17,760 bases of DNA, from the NCBI GenBank assembly GCA_015039315.1, contig WIDE01000200.1, forward strand, positions 5,434-23,193. Direction: 5' to 3'. Positions within the stretch are counted from its first letter, which is position 1. The number at the start of each line of letters is the position of its first letter. The position numbers and the translations under genes were made by a program. The notes below the pieces were generated by a model. It was not told where the DNA came from. It saw only the letters and a list, made by a program, of their open reading frames with translations, and did not search any database. Source of the DNA: Clavulina sp. PMI_390. Taxonomy: Eukaryota; Basidiomycota; Agaricomycetes; Cantharellales; Hydnaceae. Positions 11,503 through 17,760 of this stretch are shown piece by piece.

Positions 11503-13824
11503 TCATACACCATAGAAATGCTTGTCAAGTATGTTTACAAATCTTGTTAACCCTTTCTCAATCTTCTCCGGCTGAATGCAGATAACAACAACACGTTCAG
11601 GGAGAGGTCAGCAACCTCGTCTCCGGAGCCCAATCACCAATATTGAGAAACTTACTGTTGTGTCAGAATAACTAATTCTCAAGTGTCCAAATCTCCCGTT
11701 TTCACTCAGAGTCGTGTAATGTTTGCCGCCAGGATGAGGTCCGTGAGCAGCTTCAGCGATCCCCGTCAACATATCACGAGATACGACAGTCTCTGACTCG
11801 AGCATCGCGTCCGCATCTGTCCCGAACACCCAACCGGGAGCCATCAAGATGCCCCCGAAAGCAAGGTCTGTCCACAATTTGTACTCAAGGGAGTCTGCTG
11901 GGGTGGTGGGAGGTGGGGTGCTCGCATAGAGAGGGTGATTGTACAAGTGGACCTTGAACTAGTCCAATCGTCAGCACATATTGGTATGAAGAGCTCCATT
12001 AGAACGGTGCGCGCAGGGGGCTAAGGAAAGATCGAGAGGTCTCACCCAGATGAACATTCCTGCATTTGGACTGACGAAACTCAGCAGGACCTTGCCCTTT
12101 TTATCTTCATTTTTGGATCCATATCTCTTACTCCGGGCAATAAACACCCTACGATCACTCTCATGTTCTTCTTCGAGGTCAAAGAAATCATGCAAGGTAT
12201 CCACCATCTGATCCCGACGAATCGTGTACTGCGCGCGGAGACCCTTGAGCCAGCGGACGAATCCGTCATACTTCCACTGTTTCGTGAGCAGTTGTCCGAC
12301 CAGGGCCTGGGAGAAGCCCGATGGGGCTTGGGTGGAGATCTCGCTGACACGCTCCAGGCGCTCTAAGAAGAGTGGGGAGGTCGTGTACCATCCGAGACGG
12401 CAGCCTGGCGCAATCGTCTTTGAGAAAGTGTCGAGACGGACGACACGGCCCTGATAGTCGAGGCTTTATACGTGGTGTGCGGAAGTGAAAAGCCGATTGA
12501 GTGAGGATTCTAGCAAAAGTAGAAGTCGAGGTATGTTCATTCGCTCACCGAATGTAGCTGGGAACGAGACCATCGAGGAAGACTTTATCATCCCCGGGAG
12601 CCTGCGTCGTTACACGCAGTTTGCGGTCTATATACTCCCCCACTTGGAGGAAGTAATAAGGGTCATCTTCGATTATGACAATATCTGATGGATTTGTGGT
12701 GAGTACAACAGGAACCCTCCCAAGCACCAAAACCCAAATCATACCGTATTTAACGCAGATATCATAGATTTCCCTACGCCGATCTATTCCCATGGTCTGC
12801 AGGAGCATATCAGAAACCTTATAATCCCGTTTAAGAGTTTCTGATTCGTGCAACGTACTGTCCCGGTTGGGTTCTGACCCACAGGCACCGTATACATCAC
12901 TATGAAGTACTCAATTTCAGTTAGAGCCAGTAGGTGGATCGGGTGAGCTAACCATGAGGTCTAAGCGTGGATGAGGGTGTAAGTCTGGTGCATATGTACC
13001 TTCGACAAGATCTGTGTGCTTACCTGGGGCGTCCCCTAGCTCCCACATCCCAATTGGACAGTATGTCCTCAAGGGCATCAGCTCTCATGCCCTGACTGTC
13101 GATAGGCACCCCAACTGGTTTTACGCCATAAGGCCGAGCCGCATGTAAGGCGCTCGTGTAAGCCCACTCTTCCACGATTAAACATTCCCCGTGATTGCAG
13201 AATGTGTCGATACAATGCGTGAATGCTACGGTGTTTCCGCCATGCATCATCGTCGCGGCATCAGCTCTCGCGGGCTTGAAGACAGAGCGAGCAAAGTTGT
13301 GGACGAAGCCAAGAAGCTCTGCCTTGCCGACAGCGATATCGTATGCGAGGTAATCGGACAGTTGTATCTTGCTTTGGTCGACATCGTACTTGGGTATGGT
13401 CATGGTTCTCGTCGGCACGGTGGAGGTGAACAAGCTGTTCCATAGCCAAGCGAGAACTCCAGAAGACTCGGGAGGGGAATGCAGCGAAGAAGCGGTAGGG
13501 TTTGGGGAGTAGGCATCGTGGACGAGGGCCTCCGCAGACAAGCTATCAAAGGGGAAGTAGTCTGGGTGAGGTGCGCCACCCGCCATCGAGATCGTTCCTA
13601 AAACGCAGTGTTCAGTAATTCGTAGACAGATTTGCATCAATGTATTCACCTGGCATTTTCGGCGTCATCCCCAGGATCGATTTCAACGGCGACGGTGCTC
13701 TTGCCTTGGCCAACTCGGAGAAATGGTGACTAAGATCAATCGCTCCACCATAACTAGTGGAGTCAGAGGCCTGACGTTCAATAGCGTCGTAGACAGAACT
13801 CTTCTCCATATCGAGAGTTTCCAT
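11503..13824 (-). CDS. ARO8: Aromatic amino acid/2-aminoadipate aminotransferase, copy A (591 aa)
   Basis: Nine exons on the minus strand: 13824..13650, 13597..13024, 12960..12953 (8-nt microexon), 12899..12859, 12796..12745, 12684..12549, 12463..12046, 11958..11656 and 11571..11503. They sum to 1776 nt, 591 aa. Family marks of PLP fold-type I, Aro8/KAT-II branch, in order: ARAPSPLKSIL, GTISMAGGAPHPDYFPF, MMHGGNTVAF (cofactor phosphate site), RPHVMYTVPVGQNPTGT with Asn262, DIVIIEDDPYYFLQ with Asp290/Tyr293, TFSKTIAPGCRLGW with Schiff-base Lys344, QAPSGFSQ, and GHLRISYS with substrate-carboxylate Arg562. It transfers amino groups between aromatic or 2-amino-adipate-type substrates and 2-oxoglutarate. 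The exact substrate and location (probably cytosol; no clear targeting signal) are inferred. The start at 13824 has an A at -3; an upstream in-frame ATG at 13920 aligns to GTG in copy B and is rejected. The microexon supplies RPH between exons 2 and 4. The gene converges on the kinase (279 bases between stops). Confidence 0.88.
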
Positions 13825-14429
13825 AATGGTGTTTGGTTCACAGCGGTCACAGAAAGGTGGTCTGCGGTAGGAAGATAAGAGTTTGGAGAACAGAAGATAG
13901 TGCGCAGGGTCGATCTGCATTCAAATTGTTTCCCCACACTCAACTGCTATCAATAGCGGTTTTTGTATTGGCTTATAGAGGAACAACCATACCCATGCAC
14001 GCTCTCTAATCAAAGTATCTGGATGAACATCACGACAATTTGTGGCATATACCCAGCGGCCGATGTTCAGCAACCAGTGGTGGACAGGAAGGTTAAGCGC
14101 TAGTGGCAGCTTGTCACAGCGGCTGGCGGCTTGTCGAAGTCGGCCGCCCCGAGTGCGTTATAGCCACCGACCATCTCGTGAAAAGTCCAACGTTGTTTTC
14201 TTTCATGTAATATTCACTAACATTCATCATGGGACGCTAGGTCAGACCAAAGTCAAAAGAGCTGAATCATGTGATGTGAATCTATTGGAGTATTAAGAGA
14301 GGGGGGCTTGCGCCAGTGGTGGCGGACGATTGTGTGGGCAGTGCCTAGTGCCTAAGCGAGTAGTAAGATGGAGTAGATGCACAACCATATTGGAAAGTCC
14401 GCATAGTGGTGTTGGATACTTTATCTTAG
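13825..14429 (-). promoter_or_regulatory. Upstream region of aminotransferase copy A
   Basis: About 600 bases 5' of copy A, partly alignable with the region 5' of copy B (16896-17464). The best match is an 18-bp block that is identical in both (14080-14097 and 17133-17150, plus strand GTGGACAGGAAGGTTAAG), at about 256 and 238 bases from the respective ATGs. The CCTGCGCA-like stretch just upstream of the start codons is also shared. No gene seen here. Confidence 0.5.
14080..14097. repeat. 18-bp block shared by both aminotransferase promoters, copy A
   Basis: GTGGACAGGAAGGTTAAG is identical to 17133-17150, while the sequence on both sides has diverged a lot. It could be a retained binding site for a transcription factor or just a patch of residual duplication homology. 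Confidence 0.6.
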
Positions 14430-14520
14430 CCTGGCATTTTTTGGAATCTTGACGTGCCCTCACATCCCCCAACACATCTTCAGCTCAAAATAGCCAAAAA
14501 ACGAGTTGAGGAAAGGGATG
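14430..14520 (-). pseudogene. Relict of gene X last exon, carried by the tandem duplication
   Basis: On the minus strand, 14483..14430 reads GAAGATGTGTTGGGGGAT and onward, matching the last exon of the gene at the right edge (17535..17465). It lacks a 10-base stretch of the parent (GCAATGCGAA) in the middle, so the frame is broken, and the parent's stop is not kept in frame. The adjoining intron-like bases (14484 to about 14520) also match the intron before that exon. This is a dead fragment that marks how far the duplicated segment reached. Confidence 0.7.
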
Positions 14521-14601
14521 TCATCGTCTTTATGTGTCTCCTCCCACCTTGGCTGTGGCTTTCATTCCTCCCCTCGTATTTATCTTCTGGTCTCCCTCCA
14601 C

Positions 14602-16895
14602 TCATACACCGTGAAAATGCTTGTCAAGGATGTTGGCGAATCTCGTAAAGCCTTTCTCAATTTTCTCGGGCTGGGTGCACGTTACGACGGGATTTGGGAA
14701 TCAAGTTAGTAGGTTGACCAATAAACCCGAGTTGAATGGCTTACTGTTGTATCAGAATAACCCACTCTCAGGTGTCCGAATCTCCCGCCTTCGCTCAAGG
14801 CTTTGTAATGTTCGCCGCCAGGGTGAGGTGCGTGAGCAGCTTCAGCAATGCCCGTTAGCATGTCACAAGTTACGACAGTCTCTGACTCGAGCATCGCGTC
14901 TGCATTAGTCCCGAACACCCAACCCGGTGCCATCAACACGCCGCCGAAAGCAAGGTCCGTCCATAGTTTATATTCAAGAGACTCTGCTGGGGTGGTTGGA
15001 GGTGGAGTGCTTGCATAAAGAGGGTGATTGTACAGGTGGACCTTGAACTAAGTTGATGGGAAGTGCAATTTGGTCAGTATACTGCATTATGCCAAGGAAT
15101 AGATCTATCAAGGCGACTGACCCAGAGGAACATGCCCGAATTAGGACTGACAAAACTCAGTAGGATTTTTCCCTTTGTATGTTCAATTTTGGACCCATAT
15201 TTCTTGCTCCGCGCAACAAACACCCTCTGACCATTCTCATACTCTTCCTGAACGTCAAAGAAACCAAGCAAGGCATCTACTATCTGGTCTCGGCGAGTAA
15301 TGTACTGTGCACGGAGGCCCTTGAGCCAGCGAATGAACCCGGAGTATTTCCACTGCTTGATGAGGAGCTGGCCAATGAGGGCCTGTGAGAAGCCGGATGG
15401 AGCTTGGGTCGAGGTCTCGCTGACACGTTCAAGGCGCTCCATGAAGAGTGGAGAGGCCGTGTACCAGCCAAGACGGCAGCCCGGTGCTAGGATCTTGGAG
15501 AAGGTATCCAAGCGGACGACACGGCCCTCGTAATCAAGGCTTGAAACGAGAAGGGTGGATAGGCAAACAGGAAGCGGTATGAATGGGTATGAATTATAAC
15601 CCAAGGCAAACTTATTTACTTACCGGATATAGCTAGGAATGAGACTATCAAGGAAGACTTGATCATTCTCGGGAGTCTGCATCGTGAGACGCTGTTTAGG
15701 ATCCTTATACTCTCCTAATACGAGGAAGTAGTAAGGGTCATCCTCAATTATGACAATATCTGGGAGGTTCAAATCAAAGGAAATCAGGGTTCGTTGCTCG
15801 GAGAGAACCAAAAGAAATGCCGCACCATACTTGACGCAGATGTCATATATTGCTCTGCGACGTTCTATCCCCATAGTCTGAAAACAGTAGATCAGAAGTC
15901 TTTCAAAGACCTTTGATTTGTGACCGAGACCTACTGTCCCAGTCGGGTTCTGACCCACAGGTACTGTATACATCACTGTAGAGCGCTCAATGTCAATCAG
16001 TGTATCCATCAGAAGAATCGCGTCACACACGATGAGGCCTTGGCGTATGAGAGGTGATTAGTCTGGGGCACAGGAGATATTGATTGCTGCAGCACTTACC
16101 GAGTAGCACCTCTTGCCTTTGCATCCCAATTGGACAGAATATCTTCGAGGGCATCAGATCTCATACCTTGGCTGTCGAGCGGCACTCCAAGTGGTTTGAC
16201 TCCGTAGGGTCTGACCGCATGTAGTGCGCTCGTGTAGGCCCACTCCTCTACAAGAAGAAACTCTCCACTATTACAGAACGTTTCGATGCAGTGCGCGAAC
16301 GCCACGGTGTTTCCCCCGTGGAGCATATTGACTGCGTCGGCTCGCGCGGGCTTGAAGACGGAGCGAGTAAAGTTGCGAATGAATTCAATAAGCTCAGCCT
16401 TGCCGACAGCGATGTCGTACTGGAGATACTCGGATAGTTGTATGTTGCTTCGGTCGACATCGTACTTGGGGATGGTCATGGTTTTCGTCGGTACGGCGGA
16501 GGAAGTAAAGAAGCTATCCCAGAGCCAAGTAATAATTCCAGAAGATTGGGGTTGAGAATGTGATGGTGAAGCGGTCGAATTTACTGAGTAGGCATCCTGG
16601 ACGAGGGCTTCAGCTGACAAGCTGTCAAAGGGGAAATAGTCAGGGTGCGGAGCACCACCCGCCATCGAGATAATTCCTACCATCATATTCAGCCATTTGC
16701 AGACACGTTTACATAGGTATATTCACCTGGCACCTTTGGGGTCATTCTCAAAATTGACTTCAAGGGCGACGGTGCCCTTCCCTTGGCCAGTTCGGAAAAA
16801 TGATGACTGAGATCAGACGTTCGACGTTGATCATGGGCAGAAATATGGCGATGCTGATCGTCATGGGTGGAATAGCTTTGCCTGATGACAGCCAT
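14602..16895 (-). CDS. ARO8: Aromatic amino acid/2-aminoadipate aminotransferase, copy B (590 aa)
   Basis: Nine exons on the minus strand: 16895..16727, 16676..16100, 16038..16031 (8-nt microexon), 15975..15935, 15877..15826, 15759..15624, 15539..15122, 15047..14745 and 14670..14602. They sum to 1773 nt, 590 aa. Every splice phase matches copy A, and exons 3 to 9 have exactly the same lengths; only exons 1 and 2 differ, by 6 and 3 nt. Same motifs: GIISMAGGAPHPDYFPF, MLHGGNTVAF, RPHLMYTVPVGQNPTGT, DIVIIEDDPYYFLV, TFSKILAPGCRLGW (PLP lysine 343) and a C-terminal GHLRVGYS Arg. All catalytic residues are kept, so it should be an active enzyme. The N-terminus (MAVIRQSYST...) differs most from copy A, with more His and Arg residues. 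Three stop-free frames run across introns here, and the 57-nt and 66-nt introns are multiples of three. Substrate preference may have split between the copies; the sequence does not say. Confidence 0.88.
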
Positions 16896-17464
16896 TATAA
16901 TGTTATTTCGTCCACAGTGATGATGGTGCAAAATAGTGGAAGTGGCAAGAGGAGGAGAAGATAATGCGCAGGGTTGATTTGCACTCAAAGTTTCCCCACG
17001 CGATCAAGTAGGCATTGTACTTACGTTGGCTTCCTGGATACTCATCACACGCGCTTTCTAACCACGCTGTCGGGAAGAATATCGCGACAAATTCGTGGGA
17101 CACGTGCTGTAGTCGATGGTTCGCAATGAGTCGTGGACAGGAAGGTTAAGTGCTGTTGGCGGCCTGTCAAGGCGGTTTGGCGGTCCCGACGGACCAGCCT
17201 ATTCTAAGTTTCTCATAATCTCATCGGAACTCTGATAACCTTTTTGTGTTATAGGCACTGACCCTAGCCATTTGAAGCTAGTAACGACAAAAGCTGATTG
17301 CTGTTATCAAAGCTCAAGGGAGTGCCAGGATACGAAAGACCAGAATTCATAGTGAGTAATCTTGCAGAAGATACCCACCGTATCATCGCTTTCAAATCAA
17401 CTAGTAAGAAGCCACCCATGAATGGACTAGCGAGGAGATCTATTTGGAGGTGAATGATGGCTAG
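16896..17464 (-). promoter_or_regulatory. Upstream region of aminotransferase copy B and 3' flank of gene X
   Basis: This 569-base stretch separates the ATG of copy B (16895) from the stop of gene X (17465), both read on the minus strand. It aligns in patches with the region upstream of copy A, including an identical 18-bp block at 17133-17150. No gene recognised. Confidence 0.5.
17133..17150. repeat. 18-bp block shared by both aminotransferase promoters, copy B
   Basis: Identical to 14080-14097. It sits about 238 bases upstream of the copy B start codon, close to the 256 bases seen for copy A. Confidence 0.6.
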
Positions 17465-17760
17465 CTATAACCTGACATTCTTTGGAATCTTTCGCATTGC
17501 TTGACGAACCCCCAAATCCCCTAGCACATCTTCAGCTGGAAATATGCAAAGAACCAGCCAAGAAAGATATGGTTAGAACCTGGATACCCAAACGTATCAT
17601 CTAATCGTGTCTTACCTCCACCGAGAATTGCATCAAATGTAACACAACGATGGTAGTGCTCGATGATCTTGCCCATCCCGCTCTGGGCTAAAGATTGGAG
17701 GATCCATAAGGAGTTAATATGATACCGAGAGGGTAAGGAAATTGGCTGTATGTTGAAAGA
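17465..17760 (-). CDS. 3' end of an unrecognised gene ('gene X'), truncated by the window
   Basis: On the minus strand, an open stretch from the window edge to 17616 (ending ...CVTFDAILGG) is followed by a GTAAGA donor, an 80-nt intron (17615..17536, TTTCCAG acceptor) and a last exon 17535..17465. That exon reads AEDVLGDLGVRQAMRKIPK to a stop TAG at 17467..17465. The splice is in phase, and the joined C-terminus (SRYHINSLWILQSLAQSGMG ... GGAEDVLGDLG ... NVRL) looks like real protein. The codon pattern and the decayed duplicate at 14430-14520 support it being a gene. I do not recognise the family and make no functional claim. It is co-directional with, and directly upstream of, the aminotransferase pair. 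Confidence 0.65.

Noticed and set aside
13825..13920. Upstream ATG at 13920 extending aminotransferase copy A by 32 codons
   Set aside because: The aligned position in copy B is GTG, the sequence does not look like protein in both copies, and the ATG at 13824 aligns with the ATG of copy B at 16895.
15620..16030. One long exon of 136 codons in copy B
   Set aside because: It runs through three introns that happen to be stop-free in this frame. The inserted residues are not shared with copy A, and removing them restores the family motifs at equal exon lengths.

Overview
The window reads as nuclear DNA of a filamentous basidiomycete, most likely an Agaricomycete. Its genes are split by many short GT-AG introns (about 50-145 nt) with CTAAC/CTGAC-type branch sites. 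The gene set also fits: a single-exon F-box protein, an Aurora kinase with a long disordered N-terminus, a fungal Aro8-type aminotransferase and a GPI-anchored Cys-rich surface protein. The genus is not certain. All gene models were spliced by hand from reading frame, splice sites and family motifs.

Left part (1-5174). A small protein of unknown function (184 aa, 2116-2800, +) has an inverted, divergently oriented, eroded paralog running off the left edge (368-1, -). The two share exon 1, a 60-nt phase-2 intron and a TATA box at the same distance. About 1.7 kb with no gene I can support lies between them. Another 1.26 kb without a recognisable gene follows, then a four-exon gene for a secreted, Cys-rich, probably GPI-anchored protein (4063-5174, +).

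Middle (5944-11223). A UDP-N-acetylglucosamine transporter of the Yea4/SLC35B4 type (+) converges on a single-exon F-box protein (-). That gene shares a 220-bp divergent promoter region with a six-exon Aurora kinase gene (+). These look like ordinary housekeeping or regulatory genes.

Right part (11503-17760). Two tandem nine-exon paralogs of an aromatic-amino-acid/2-aminoadipate aminotransferase (Aro8 type) lie on the minus strand (591 and 590 aa). They have the same splice positions throughout, including an 8-nt microexon. Some of their introns are stop-free and a multiple of three, so naive ORF calling reads through them. The duplicated unit also carried along the last exon of the next upstream neighbour, 'gene X', whose intact 3' end sits at the right edge. 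Its decayed copy lies between the two aminotransferases. The upstream regions share an identical 18-bp block.

The best candidates for something undescribed are the inverted pair of small Gly-rich proteins, the conserved microexon and in-frame introns of the duplicated aminotransferases, and the duplication footprint itself. I do not see a defence island, CRISPR array, biosynthetic cluster or intact transposon.
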